DNA from: Negativicutes bacterium
Lineage (GTDB): Bacteria > Bacillota_C > Negativicutes > Acidaminococcales > Acidaminococcaceae
Length of the DNA stretch: 64,000 nt
Reading direction: 5' to 3'
Assembly (NCBI GenBank): GCA_009930275.1
Contig: RZYP01000002.1
Location: 1 to 64,000 of the forward strand
Shown here: positions 35,173 through 43,266 of the stretch, piece after piece
Position numbering within the stretch: the stretch's first letter is position 1
Layout of the letters: each line of letters starts with the position of its first letter
Program-made: the position numbers and the translations under genes
The notes under the pieces: generated by a model
What the model was told of the DNA's origin: nothing
The model's database searches: none
The model's input: only the letters and a program-made list of their open reading frames with translations

Positions 35173-35384
35173 TTCTCCTCCCGTTTTTCGTAGGTAAGTC
35201 TAATGTCATAACCTAATCCTTCCATCATTTGAATAAAGGTTTTATTTATAACACCATCATCTTTCTTTACGATACGATTCACATACTGTACGGTTTTTCC
35301 TATTTTTTCAGCCAAAGCAGCTTGTGTTGTATCAGCTTCAACACATTTTATTTTAATATCTTTTTCAATGTTGTTTTTTATCAT
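35169..35384 (-). CDS. Small HTH regulator of the hsd operon
   Basis: 71 residues from an ATG at 35384 with GGAGGGCGG upstream. The Cro/C1-type helix-turn-helix is TQAALAEKIGKTVQYVNRIV. The stop overlaps the hsdM start by 4 bases, so it is translationally coupled to the methylase and probably controls the operon as a C-protein-like factor. A 16-base inverted repeat lies 20 bases before its start. Confidence 0.75.
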   Translation of the reverse strand: MIKNNIEKDIKIKCVEADTTQAALAEKIGKTVQYVNRIVKKDDGVINKTFIQMMEGLGYDIRLTYEKREEK

Positions 35385-35403
35385 AGAACCGCCCTCCATT
35401 CAG

Positions 35404-35419
35404 TAGATTTACAAATCTA
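35404..35419. promoter_or_regulatory. Candidate operator before the hsd operon
   Basis: TAGATTTACAAATCTA has 7-base perfect arms around a 2-base centre, placed between a possible promoter (TTGACA at 35450-35455, TAGTAT at 35424-35429, spacing rather long at 20) and the HTH start. This is typical for autorepression by a small HTH protein. Confidence 0.5.
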
Positions 35420-35566
35420 TTTAATACTATGGCACAAATAAGATGATTTTGTCAATATATCTGGTTGATGATTTCTGAGTAAAATTTCTTTTCAACCCTT
35501 TACCTATCTTTTCTTGCTATCAATACAACCACGTGAAATATTTGCTAACATTAATTTTTCTATACT

Positions 35567-35599
35567 TTTTCGCGAAACTCTTCTTACTTTCGCGAAAAA
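35567..35599. repeat. Inverted repeat of two TTTCGCGAAA palindromes
   Basis: Arms TTTTTCGCGAAA (35567-35578) and TTTCGCGAAAAA (35588-35599) are exact reverse complements with a 9-base gap. Each arm contains the palindrome TTTCGCGAAA. A run of nine C follows at 35623. It lies between the hsd promoter and the rlmD scar, near the presumed element boundary. Confidence 0.6.
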
Positions 35600-35635
35600 G
35601 TTAAATTCGCCCAAAAGTTTTACCCCCCCCCTAAA

Positions 35636-35669
35636 ATAAAAATTCGCCTAAACTTCACGTCTAGGCGAA
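35636..35669 (-). terminator. Terminator downstream of rlmD
   Basis: Perfect arms TTCGCCTA (35643-35650) and TAGGCGAA (35662-35669), followed on the minus strand by TTTTTATTTT. It would stop rlmD transcription before the hsd region. Confidence 0.7.
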
Positions 35670-35724
35670 CAAAAGAAACACATATTCAGTTCAGCCAAAA
35701 GCTTCAAACCCTTATTGTTTCTGG

Positions 35725-35822
35725 CTACTTCCGCTCTATCAACGCCACAGCCTCGACGTGGAACGTCTATGAGAACAGCAGAACATATATACGTCCACAA
35801 CCATAGTAGTCTGCGGGAACAT
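35725..35822 (-). pseudogene. Degenerate duplicate(s) of the rlmD 3' end (attachment-site scar)
   Basis: Read on the minus strand, 35776-35725 encodes F-S-stop-T-F followed by HVEAVALIERK and TAG. This mirrors the ending of RlmD proteins and aligns with the intact gene's F-P-Q-T-A-HVETVTLLQRK. A second short match, ATGTTCCCGCAGAC at 35809-35822, equals the intact gene's ATGTTCCCTCAGAC but for one base. Neither is part of a gene. Displaced 3' ends next to a gene are the usual trace of site-specific integration. Confidence 0.7.
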
Positions 35823-35877
35823 ATTAATTTTTCAGCCACAATGAGTTGTTTTGTGACTGATTTGCTAGCTTTACAAA

Positions 35878-37278
35878 TTATTTTGTTGTTTCTTTCCTTT
35901 GCAGGAGTGTGACCGTCTCCACGTGCGCGGTCTGAGGGAACATGTCAACAGGCTGCACCAGGGGAACCTCATAACCGTGGCTGCTCAAATAAGCCAAATC
36001 TCTTGCCAAGGTTGATGGATTGCAGGAAACATATACTATACGTCTTGGCTTGACATGCACGATTGAACTCAAAACACGCTCCTCGCAACCGGCACGCGGT
36101 GGGTCAAGCAAAACCACGTCAGGCTTAATCCCCTGCTCAAGCAGTTCTGGCAATTTTAAAGCTGCATCACCTAAAAGGAAGGTCGCATTATCGCAATGGT
36201 TATCCTCGGCATTACGGCGTGCGTCCGAAATTGCCTGAGGCACTATTTCTATGCCATAGACCGCTTTAGCGTGCTTGGCGAGATATAATGCTATTGTTCC
36301 AGTTCCGCAATATACGTCAAAAACCGTTTCCTTACCAGTCAGGCCGGCGAACTCGATTGCTTTGTTGTAAAGCTTCTCAGCCTGTTCACTATTAACCTGG
36401 AAAAACGACTGTGCTGAGATATTGAATTTCAAATTCCCCAGGGTATCACGAATGGTACTTTTACCATATATAACCCTGTCTTTTTGTCCCATTATCACAT
36501 TTGTATGTCTTTTATTTATATTCTGGATCAGACTCTTTAGTCCAGGAACTTCCTCACGCAGCATTTTAGTCAGTTCTTTTAAATGCGGCACATCATAAGT
36601 AGTTGTCACTAGTACTGCCATTACGTCTCCTGTGTGAACACCCACCCTGCCCATTATATGTCGGACAATGCCTGTGCCTTTGTCTTCGTTATAGGCAGAA
36701 ATATGGTATTCTTGCATCCAGCGGCGCACCACATTGATAATTTTATTGTTCTTTTCTTTCTGAATGAAACAATTGTCAACATCAACTACCTTGTGTGTGA
36801 ATGCTGCGAAACAGCCTATTTCAAGCTTTCCTTCAGCCAACGCAACTGGGAACTGCATCTTGTTGCGGTAAAATAGCGGATTTTCTGCTCTGAGAGTTGG
36901 CATTACTTCAACACTTTTCAAATGCCCAATACGCAACAATGCGTCTTTTACCTGCTGCGTTTTTATTTTAAGCTGTGCGGAGTAACTCAAATGTTGTAAC
37001 TGGCAACCTCCACATTGTTGATAAATCGGGCAGACGGGTACGCAGCGGTCTGAAGAGGCTTTAATGATTGAAGTCACTTCACCCATAGCATATGTCTTTT
37101 TTACACTGTTCAGTCTCACTTTAACAACTTCGCCCGGCAAACCGCCGTGGGCAAAAACTGTAAATCCGTCAACCTTGCCGACACCTTCACCGGTACTTCC
37201 TAAACCTGTTACAGTAACTTCTATTGTTTGTTTTGGTACCAATTTATTATGATTCATACTTTTCCCCTTATGTTTCAC
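35878..37278 (-). CDS. rlmD: 23S rRNA (uracil-5-)-methyltransferase RlmD
   Basis: 466 residues. An N-terminal TRAM domain (VTGLGSTGEGVGKVDGFTVF) is followed by the iron-sulfur cysteines C-x5-C-GGC (CPIYQQCGGCQLQHL) near 90 and C at the 4th position further on. The SAM fold has VFDVYCGTGTIAL near 315, DPPRAGC near 400 and the catalytic YVSCNPSTLARDL near 420. It methylates a uridine in 23S rRNA. The orthology to RlmD rather than RlmCD is by similarity only. Its last 15 residues may have been supplied by a mobile element (see scar). Confidence 0.92.
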   Translation of the reverse strand: MKHKGKSMNHNKLVPKQTIEVTVTGLGSTGEGVGKVDGFTVFAHGGLPGEVVKVRLNSVKKTYAMGEVTSIIKASSDRCVPVCPIYQQCGGCQLQHLSYSAQLKIKTQQVKDALLRIGHLKSVEVMPTLRAENPLFYRNKMQFPVALAEGKLEIGCFAAFTHKVVDVDNCFIQKEKNNKIINVVRRWMQEYHISAYNEDKGTGIVRHIMGRVGVHTGDVMAVLVTTTYDVPHLKELTKMLREEVPGLKSLIQNINKRHTNVIMGQKDRVIYGKSTIRDTLGNLKFNISAQSFFQVNSEQAEKLYNKAIEFAGLTGKETVFDVYCGTGTIALYLAKHAKAVYGIEIVPQAISDARRNAEDNHCDNATFLLGDAALKLPELLEQGIKPDVVLLDPPRAGCEERVLSSIVHVKPRRIVYVSCNPSTLARDLAYLSSHGYEVPLVQPVDMFPQTAHVETVTLLQRKETTK

Positions 37279-37366
37279 CGTTATTTTAAAACCTTTGATA
37301 GCTGCACTTGCATATACAAAGGTTTTAACTCCATCTAATTATATCCGAAGATAACAAACAATTAAA

Positions 37367-37412
37367 GCAGGCAGTATAAACGATTTTTCTTCGCTTATAC
37401 TGCCTGCATGCT
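37367..37412 (-). terminator. Terminator of the perR-rubrerythrin unit
   Basis: Perfect 13-base arms GCAGGCAGTATAA (37367-37379) and its complement (37395-37407). The minus strand continues TTTAATTGTTTG. It lies 60 bases past the rubrerythrin stop. Confidence 0.75.
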
Positions 37413-37474
37413 TTGACATTTTCTATTTACTTAAAAACATAGATACCAAAAACAATCTTCAAGCAAGCACTAAA

Positions 37475-38014
37475 TTAGAAATTGCAAGCTTTGATTTGGA
37501 AGTATGCTTTCGGGTGGTCGCAAACAGGACATTTTTCCGGAGCACAGGTAGCCATAACAACATGACCACAATTGCCGCAAATCCAGACTTGTTGTTCTTC
37601 ACGTTTAAAGACCAAACCATTTTCTATGTTAGTGAGCAATTTGCGATATCTTTGCTCATGACCATTTTCGATAGCTGCAACAGACTTGAATAAATAAGCA
37701 AGACGTGGAAAACCTTCTTCCTCAGCTGTCTTGGCAAACTCTGCATACATGTCTTTCCACTCATAATTTTCACCGTCAGCAGCGTCATTCAAGTTTGCTA
37801 CTGTATTAGGTATGCCGTCATGCAAGGCCTTAAACCAGAGTTTGGCATGCTCTCTCTCGTTACCCGACGTCTCCGTGAAAATATCAGCGATTTGATTGTA
37901 GCCTTCTTTTTTTGCCTGGCTTGCATAATAGGAATACTTCATTGCGGCTTGAGATTCGCCGGCAAATGCTGTCTTCAAGTTCTCTTCTGTTTTAGTACCT
38001 TTCAAATTTTCCAT
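37475..38014 (-). CDS. rbr: Rubrerythrin
   Basis: 179 residues. A ferritin-like diiron domain ([20 protein letters not shown] with its Glu ligands, [13 protein letters not shown], and the second E-x-x-H pair in [11 protein letters not shown]) is followed by a C-terminal rubredoxin domain with two CxxC pairs (CGNCG and CPVC). It reduces hydrogen peroxide in anaerobes. It lies 45 bases after perR in the same direction, so it belongs to a peroxide-responsive operon. RBS GGAGGAG. Confidence 0.96.
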   Translation of the reverse strand: MENLKGTKTEENLKTAFAGESQAAMKYSYYASQAKKEGYNQIADIFTETSGNEREHAKLWFKALHDGIPNTVANLNDAADGENYEWKDMYAEFAKTAEEEGFPRLAYLFKSVAAIENGHEQRYRKLLTNIENGLVFKREEQQVWICGNCGHVVMATCAPEKCPVCDHPKAYFQIKACNF

Positions 38015-38059
38015 CGTACATCTCCTCCGTATTAATAATTATAGATAACTGACAAAGCC

Positions 38060-38461
38060 TTACTCGTCTTCACCAAGCAAAATCTTTTGACAGCTCGGGC
38101 AAAGACCGTGAAAGACAATGTCATGACTATCAACCTTATAGTTAGTTATGTTAGCAGCCAAAAAGTCCAAGTGGGATTGATAATCAATACGAACATTAAC
38201 AATGGCACCGCATCGCCGACAATTAAGATGATAGTGCTTGAACAAAATTTCTTCGAAGCGATCAGCACCTGACGGACTGCTGACTCTGCTCAAAAAGCCT
38301 TCGTTTACCATCGACTTCATGTTGCGATAAACAGTTCCTTTGCTTATACCTGGATACTCTTTGACAATAACTTTGTATACCTCATCAACAGTGGGATGAT
38401 TGCTCAAAGCACGAATAGCTTTCATAACCAGCTGTCTTTGAATGGTATTACGTCTAATCAT
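38060..38461 (-). CDS. perR: Fur-family peroxide regulator PerR-like
   Basis: 133 residues. Winged HTH (HPTVDEVYKVIVKEYPGISK, TVYRNMKSMV), the metal-site motif FKHYHLNCRRCG, and the structural zinc pairs CRRC and CPSC. The gene before rubrerythrin and the operator-like palindrome over the -10 element favour PerR over Fur. It probably represses itself, rubrerythrin and perhaps feoAB across the shared control region. Confidence 0.88.
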   Translation of the reverse strand: MIRRNTIQRQLVMKAIRALSNHPTVDEVYKVIVKEYPGISKGTVYRNMKSMVNEGFLSRVSSPSGADRFEEILFKHYHLNCRRCGAIVNVRIDYQSHLDFLAANITNYKVDSHDIVFHGLCPSCQKILLGEDE

Positions 38462-38476
38462 TATCCGTTCTCCATT

Positions 38477-38525
38477 CGATAATAATTCTTAATTAGTATT
38501 ATAATCGTTTAGAGATCAATGTCAA
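38477..38525 (-). promoter_or_regulatory. perR-rbr promoter with overlapping PerR-type operator
   Basis: TTGACA (38520-38525), a 16-base spacer and TATAAT (38498-38503). A 31-base imperfect palindrome (38477-38507), arms starting CGATAATAATTCT and ending AGTATTATAATCG, covers the -10 element. It fits the TTATAAT-type PerR/Fur box with two mismatches, implying autoregulation. Confidence 0.75.
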
Positions 38526-38629
38526 GCTTTGAAGGAAAACTTGATTGGAATTATTTATAATTTTAGTTTTTATAAAATTATTAAGGAGAAATGATCAGGC
38601 TACCCCTTTAATTGTTGTTTAATTTAGCT

Positions 38630-38635
38630 TATAAT
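38630..38635 (+). promoter_or_regulatory. feoAB promoter -10
   Basis: TATAAT lies 73 bases before the feoA start. The -35 (TTTAAT, 17 bases upstream) is weak. No clear Fur box is centred here, but the divergent PerR-type palindrome is only 120 bases away. Confidence 0.5.
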
Positions 38636-38707
38636 ACACTACATAGAGAGAAATTTCTATTTTTTTTAGCGTTAAGTTAGCCTAGACAAACTGAAAGGAT
38701 GTTTGCC

Positions 38708-38938
38708 ATGACCTTAGCCGATTTACATATTGGGCGTGTTGGAATCATAACCAAAGTTGGCGGATTCGGTCCTCTGCGCCGCCGCCTGCTAGATATGGGG
38801 CTGACACCTAAAACAAAAATTCTAGTTCGTAAAAAAGCCCCTTTGGGCGATCCTATCGAAATTTCTTTACGCAGCTACGAATTGACAATAAGATTAGAAG
38901 ATGCAAACAAAATTGAAATAATCGAGGTATCAGAATGA
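38708..38938 (+). CDS. feoA: Ferrous iron transport protein A
   Basis: 76 residues. An ATG at 38708 is preferred, as AAAGGA lies 8 bases upstream; the ATG at 38699 overlaps that site. The SH3-like FeoA pattern is clear: GVGIITKVGGFGPLRRRLLD (start of the core), MGLTPKTKILVRKKAPLGDP, then ISLRSYELTIRLEDANKIEI. It supports FeoB in Fe(II) uptake. Its stop overlaps the feoB ATG. Confidence 0.95.
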   Translation: MTLADLHIGRVGIITKVGGFGPLRRRLLDMGLTPKTKILVRKKAPLGDPIEISLRSYELTIRLEDANKIEIIEVSE

Positions 38939-40956
38939 AAATTACCTTTGCCTTAGTCGGCAATCAAAATTCTGGGAAAAGCACTCTTTTCAATCAATTA
39001 ACTGGAAGCAACCAACATGTTGGGAACTTTCCCGGCGTGACTGTTAAAAAAAAGGAAGGACGATTAATTGCCAATCCTGATGTTACTGTCATTGACTTAC
39101 CTGGCATTTACTCTCTTTCCCCTTATACTTCAGAAGAAATTGTAACTAGAGACTTACTCCTGCGTGACAAACCCAACGCAATAATAAACATCATAGATGC
39201 CACTAACATCGAACGAAGCCTATATTTATCGCTACAATTAATGGAACTTAACCTTCCTATGATTATTGCCTTAAATATGATGGATGAAATCATTATTAGC
39301 GGAAGCTCTATAGATATACAAAAATTGGAAGAAACATTAGGTGTTCCTGTTGTGCCTATTTCCGCAAATAAAAATGCCGGTATAGAGGAATTAGTTTTTC
39401 GCGCCATTAAGTTGGCTGAGGCAAGCACATTACCGAAACGCTTAGATTTCTGCAGTGGCGAAGTCCATAGAGCTATTCACACTATTGCTCACCTTATAGA
39501 GCCGAAAGTTCGCGCAAAGGGTTTACCCCTTCGCTTCTCAGCGACTAAATTAATTGAAGGCGATGAACCAATTGCCAAGGAACTGCAATTAACAGACAAC
39601 GAAATAGATATTATCGCTCATGTCACTGATGATATGGAGAAAGCCCTTGATACCGATCGCGAGGCAGCTCTTGCCGACATGCGCTATTGTTACATTGAAA
39701 AGCTTTGCTCCGATACCGTCCATAAAGTCGGTGAAACTATAGCACAAGCTAGGTCGCACTTAATAGACAAATACTTGACTCATAAATATTTATCTATCCC
39801 TATTTTCCTTTTAACACTGGCGCTTGTATTTTGGTTGACTTTCAATGTTATAGGCGCTACTCTCAGCGATTGCCTGGAAATTATCATTGGTAACTTTATT
39901 GATGTTGCCGACAAAGTCCTTGCCGATGCTGGGGTAAGCGCTCCCATCCATTCTTTAATAATAGATGGTGTTTTCGCAGGCATCGGAAGCGTTCTATCTT
40001 TTCTACCGCTTATTGTGACTTTGTTCTTTTTCCTTTCAATGCTTGAAGACACCGGTTACATGGCCCGCATAGCTTTCGTAATGGATAAACTTCTAAGAAA
40101 AATCGGTTTATCAGGGGCTTCTTTTGTACCAATGCTTATTGGTTTTGGTTGTTCCGTACCGGCAATCATGGCAACACGAACTTTAGCAAGTGAACGCGAC
40201 CGCAAGATGACCATTATTTTAACGCCTTTTATGTCATGCAGTGCCAAGCTTCCAATTTATGGAGTTTTTGTTGCAGCTTTTTTTCCTAACAATCAAGTAC
40301 TCATAATGTTATCACTATATTTGCTAGGAATATTTCTTGCTATATTTTCCGGTCTTTTGCTGAAAATATTTGTCTACAAGGGCAACCCCGTCCCTTTCGT
40401 AATGGAATTGCCTGCCTATCGCCTTCCAACCGCCAAGAATATTGTTCTTCATATGTGGGAAAAAGCAAAAGATTTCCTTTACAGAGCTTTTACTATAATT
40501 TTCTTAGCAAGTATCATTATTTGGCTGCTGCAAAATTTTGATCTGCGCTTTAACATGGTAGAAAACGCCGAAGCTAGTATGGTTGCAAGCATCGGTACTT
40601 TCATAGCTCCTTTCTTTTCTCCTTTAGGTTTTGGTGATTGGCGCGCAGCAACGGCATTAATTACAGGTTTAGCTGCCAAAGAAGTGGTTATAAGCACTTT
40701 ATCCGTATTAACCGGAGCCAGCTTGGATGAATCAGTTGCAGTTACTGCCCTCGGTCAAATTTTCACTCCTTTAACCGCATTTTCTTTTCTTACATTTACG
40801 TTGCTTTATGTGCCCTGCGTTGCAGCAATTACAGCTATGTATCGAGAAATAAATTCATTTTGGCAAGTCGTTTTAATTATGCTTTATGAAATTGGCGTTG
40901 CCTGGTTAGCCGCTTTTGGTGTATACCGCATAGGTCTGCTTCTCGGTTTTCAATAG
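38935..40956 (+). CDS. feoB: Ferrous iron transporter FeoB
   Basis: 673 residues. GTPase domain: G1 GNQNSGKSTLFNQLTG, G2 with GVTVKKKEG, G3 DLPGIYSL, G4 NMMD. After a helical linker come the two Gate domains with about eight transmembrane segments; LIGFGCSVPAIMATRT and LTGLAAKEVVISTL are the conserved Gate/core signatures. It imports Fe(II) across the cytoplasmic membrane. Translationally coupled to feoA; no feoC follows. Confidence 0.97.
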   Translation: MKITFALVGNQNSGKSTLFNQLTGSNQHVGNFPGVTVKKKEGRLIANPDVTVIDLPGIYSLSPYTSEEIVTRDLLLRDKPNAIINIIDATNIERSLYLSLQLMELNLPMIIALNMMDEIIISGSSIDIQKLEETLGVPVVPISANKNAGIEELVFRAIKLAEASTLPKRLDFCSGEVHRAIHTIAHLIEPKVRAKGLPLRFSATKLIEGDEPIAKELQLTDNEIDIIAHVTDDMEKALDTDREAALADMRYCYIEKLCSDTVHKVGETIAQARSHLIDKYLTHKYLSIPIFLLTLALVFWLTFNVIGATLSDCLEIIIGNFIDVADKVLADAGVSAPIHSLIIDGVFAGIGSVLSFLPLIVTLFFFLSMLEDTGYMARIAFVMDKLLRKIGLSGASFVPMLIGFGCSVPAIMATRTLASERDRKMTIILTPFMSCSAKLPIYGVFVAAFFPNNQVLIMLSLYLLGIFLAIFSGLLLKIFVYKGNPVPFVMELPAYRLPTAKNIVLHMWEKAKDFLYRAFTIIFLASIIIWLLQNFDLRFNMVENAEASMVASIGTFIAPFFSPLGFGDWRAATALITGLAAKEVVISTLSVLTGASLDESVAVTALGQIFTPLTAFSFLTFTLLYVPCVAAITAMYREINSFWQVVLIMLYEIGVAWLAAFGVYRIGLLLGFQ

Positions 40957-40982
40957 CTAATAAACATTTAATTTCAAAACAA

Positions 40983-41032
40983 AAAGACGCCCGTCCAGCA
41001 AATTATTTACCGGACGGGCGTCTTTCTTTTTT
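40983..41032. terminator. Bidirectional terminator between feoB and the exported protein gene
   Basis: Perfect 14-base arms AAAGACGCCCGTCC and GGACGGGCGTCTTT flank 15 bases. A T-run follows on both strands, so it serves feoB on plus and the gene at 41034 on minus. Confidence 0.92.
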
Positions 41033-41033
41033 A

Positions 41034-42104
41034 CTAATTTTCAATCGTCTCAAAAAATATGCGAACAGGCAGATTCGATGCACCTGGAGGAGAAAAGATT
41101 ATTCTTCCGGAACTGTAGCCCTTTGATGAAGAAATAACAATTGTTTCAGTTCCCTTTTTCCCAAAAGCAATTTTACCAGGAGGATACATAGTCAATACTT
41201 CCTTATTGTTATTTATGACGATACCGGCACCGGCAAACCAGCCTCCCCAAGGATTCAGCCGTATGTTGGTTTCTTGTTCCCCTTTTATTTTATAAGAAAA
41301 GTCATAAATCACACCATAATTACCATAATTGACGACAGGTTTTCCTGTAGTGGCATCTATGCCACGGGCATATTGATCAATACCATTATCTGCCAGCAGT
41401 ACTCCTATAATTTTGTTTTCATCCGGTTTGTATGACTTTTTTAGAGTAACAATCCTGTCAGCTGATGGGAAAGTTCCTCTAAGAACGTTTCCCTCATCAG
41501 GCGGGAGCACTTTATACGATTGCAGCGCTGCTGCAATATCCATGTCTACCGGCAACATTAAGACTGTCACTTCTACAAGTCTATCACAGGAGAAGTCGAA
41601 CATTCCTGTTACTAACTGCCCAGGCTTTGCCTTAACACCATCACCGTTCAGCACCTCAATAAAGCTATCGCGCGAAATCACATGGTTCTGCACCTTGTTT
41701 TTCAAAAAATAAAGTTCCTGAACGTCTTTACCTGCACGCAAATAATCATAATCGGGTTTGGAAATACCCTTACGTCCGAGACTAATCTTAGCCGGATATT
41801 TGTCAATGTTTCGAAAAACTACTGCTATTTTTTTCAAGCTGTCTGTATCGTTGACATGATGAAAGAATATGCGTGCATTACCCTGCACGATATCCTGATA
41901 CATAATTCCACAAGATTTCACCATCTCAGGGCTATCGGAAAAAAGAAGCGTAGGACCGTCTTCAACAATTTTTATATTGCCCGCTTCGTATTCGGGAATG
42001 CCATCACGCCAATTCCAATTAATGTCCTGTGCAAATACCGACTTAGTACATGTAAAGACCGCTAAAACCAAGAAGAAAAGAAACCACCTTTGAATAAGAC
42101 GCAC
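41034..42104 (-). CDS. Exported protein of unknown function
   Basis: 356 residues with a classic signal peptide (MRLIQRWFLFFLVLAVFTCT, cleavage near SVFA). The start is GTG with GGAGG 9 bases upstream. The mature part is beta-rich with no Cys after the signal; segments like NIRLNPWGGWFAGAGIVI and YGNYGVIYDFSYKI suggest a periplasmic or surface domain. I recognise no family. It is monocistronic between two terminators/stem-loops. Confidence 0.65.
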   Translation of the reverse strand: MRLIQRWFLFFLVLAVFTCTKSVFAQDINWNWRDGIPEYEAGNIKIVEDGPTLLFSDSPEMVKSCGIMYQDIVQGNARIFFHHVNDTDSLKKIAVVFRNIDKYPAKISLGRKGISKPDYDYLRAGKDVQELYFLKNKVQNHVISRDSFIEVLNGDGVKAKPGQLVTGMFDFSCDRLVEVTVLMLPVDMDIAAALQSYKVLPPDEGNVLRGTFPSADRIVTLKKSYKPDENKIIGVLLADNGIDQYARGIDATTGKPVVNYGNYGVIYDFSYKIKGEQETNIRLNPWGGWFAGAGIVINNNKEVLTMYPPGKIAFGKKGTETIVISSSKGYSSGRIIFSPPGASNLPVRIFFETIEN

Positions 42105-42159
42105 TTCGCAAAACCTCCGCTAAATTAACTGTTTGATATAATACCATAGCACAATGTAC

Positions 42160-42191
42160 AAGGGTATATCACTTATATGTGATATACCCTT
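42160..42191. repeat. Stem-loop between fsa and the exported protein gene
   Basis: Perfect 13-base arms (AAGGGTATATCAC and GTGATATACCCTT) with a 6-base loop. No T-run follows on the minus strand, so it may be a weak terminator of fsa or an mRNA-stabilising structure. Confidence 0.5.
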
Positions 42192-42224
42192 CTTAAACAA
42201 GTTATTGTTCTCCATACCTCAAAA

Positions 42225-42869
42225 CTATTTCAAGCTATCTTCATAGTCCTGCAAAAATTTCTTCAATCCCGATGCAGTAAGGTTGTGTTCGACCATTTCT
42301 TTAATGATTTTTGTCGGAATCGTTGCAATGTCGACCCCGGCAAGCATAACACGATTAACGTGATCCAGGTCGCGAATGCTGGCAGCAATAATTTTTGCTG
42401 AAAACTCGTATTTCTTAAAGACGGCTATCATATCTTCGACCAATTTTATTCCGTCCTCCCCTACGTCATCCAGACGACCTATAAATGGACTCACATATGC
42501 TGCACCTGCCTTAGCTGCCAAAAGCGCTTGACCAAGACTAAAAACCAAAGTCACATTTGTTGGTATATTTTCTTCAGCTAAAATCTTAACTGCCTTCAAG
42601 CCTTCAATGATGCATGGAATCTTAACAACTACATTAGGAGCTATTTTGGCTAAATTCCGTGCCTCTTCAACCATTCCGGCGCAGTCAGTACTGATAACCT
42701 CTGCGCTCACCGGTCCTTCTACAATACGGCAAATTTCCTCAATAACTTGCGTTTGAGAACGGCCTGTTTTAGCTATTAAGCTCGGGTTGGTAGTAACTCC
42801 GTAAATTATTCCCCAGTCAACCAATTCACATATTTCTTCGATATTCGCAGTATCCATGAAAATTCTCAT
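42225..42869 (-). CDS. fsa: Transaldolase-like fructose-6-phosphate aldolase
   Basis: 214 residues, the short single-domain form of the transaldolase family. MRIFMDTANIEEICELVDWG, then GVTTNPSLIAKTGR, carry the conserved Asp and Asn. VVVKIPC contains the Schiff-base lysine; TNVTLVFSLGQALLAAKAGA, YVSPFIGRLDD and AASIRDLDHV complete the barrel. Either fructose-6-phosphate aldolase or transaldolase activity is possible; the family is often annotated tal in Firmicutes. Confidence 0.93.
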   Translation of the reverse strand: MRIFMDTANIEEICELVDWGIIYGVTTNPSLIAKTGRSQTQVIEEICRIVEGPVSAEVISTDCAGMVEEARNLAKIAPNVVVKIPCIIEGLKAVKILAEENIPTNVTLVFSLGQALLAAKAGAAYVSPFIGRLDDVGEDGIKLVEDMIAVFKKYEFSAKIIAASIRDLDHVNRVMLAGVDIATIPTKIIKEMVEHNLTASGLKKFLQDYEDSLK

Positions 42870-42925
42870 CTGTAACTGACCTTCTTCCTTAAAACAAGCT
42901 ACAATTATGATAGCCTACAGCTACA

Positions 42926-42954
42926 ATTATACAACAAAAGTTTATTTCACACAA
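42926..42954 (-). promoter_or_regulatory. Candidate fsa promoter
   Basis: TTGTGT (42949-42954), a 17-base spacer and TATAAT (42926-42931), 57 bases before the ATG. Confidence 0.55.
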
Positions 42955-43020
42955 AATAGAAAAAGCCACTTCAGAGAGTTTCTCAATAAAAGCTTGTTAA
43001 AAATATCGCAATGGGTATTT

Positions 43021-43054
43021 AAAAAAGAAAAAACATGAACGCAAAGGTTCATGT
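43021..43054 (-). terminator. Terminator of tRNA-Leu
   Basis: Perfect 8-base arms ACATGAAC and GTTCATGT (43033-43054) with a 6-base loop, followed on the minus strand by TTTTTTCTTTTTT. Confidence 0.85.
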
Positions 43055-43069
43055 CGTAATTAATTGTTT

Positions 43070-43157
43070 TGGTGCCGAAGGCCGGACTCGAACCGGCACG
43101 TAGGGTAACTACGCTTGATTTTGAGTCAAGTGCGTCTGCCAATTCCGCCACTTCGGC
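43070..43157 (-). tRNA. tRNA-Leu (anticodon CAA)
   Basis: An 88-base class II tRNA with encoded CCA. Acceptor stem GCCGAAG/CTTCGGC, discriminator A73, and anticodon stem-loop CTTGA-CTCAAAA-TCAAG with anticodon CAA. A long variable arm (CGTAGTTACCCTACG) and the T-loop GGTTCGAGTCC follow. It reads the UUG codon. Transcribed alone between ywbE and fsa. Confidence 0.98.
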
Positions 43158-43187
43158 ACATTTTGTGTTCGCTAGCGAACAATAGTA

Positions 43188-43216
43188 ATATTAACACCCG
43201 ATGATGTAGTTGTCAA
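43188..43216 (-). promoter_or_regulatory. tRNA-Leu promoter
   Basis: TTGACA (43211-43216), a 17-base spacer and TAATAT (43188-43193). Between it and the tRNA lies the perfect 14-base palindrome GTTCGCTAGCGAAC (43167-43180). Confidence 0.8.
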
Positions 43217-43266
43217 GCAATTTTCTCCATTTTTATTGTTTTTTAATTTCAGCAAATGAACACCTG

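Noticed and set aside
42160..42191. Stem-loop after fsa as a standard terminator
   Set aside because: The arms are perfect but no T-run follows on the minus strand, so I list it only as a repeat.
42942..43151. Open frame across the tRNA-Leu gene, reading MAELADALDSKS and onward
   Set aside because: It is the tRNA gene translated on the same strand; this frame appears in many genomes over tRNA-Leu and is not a protein.
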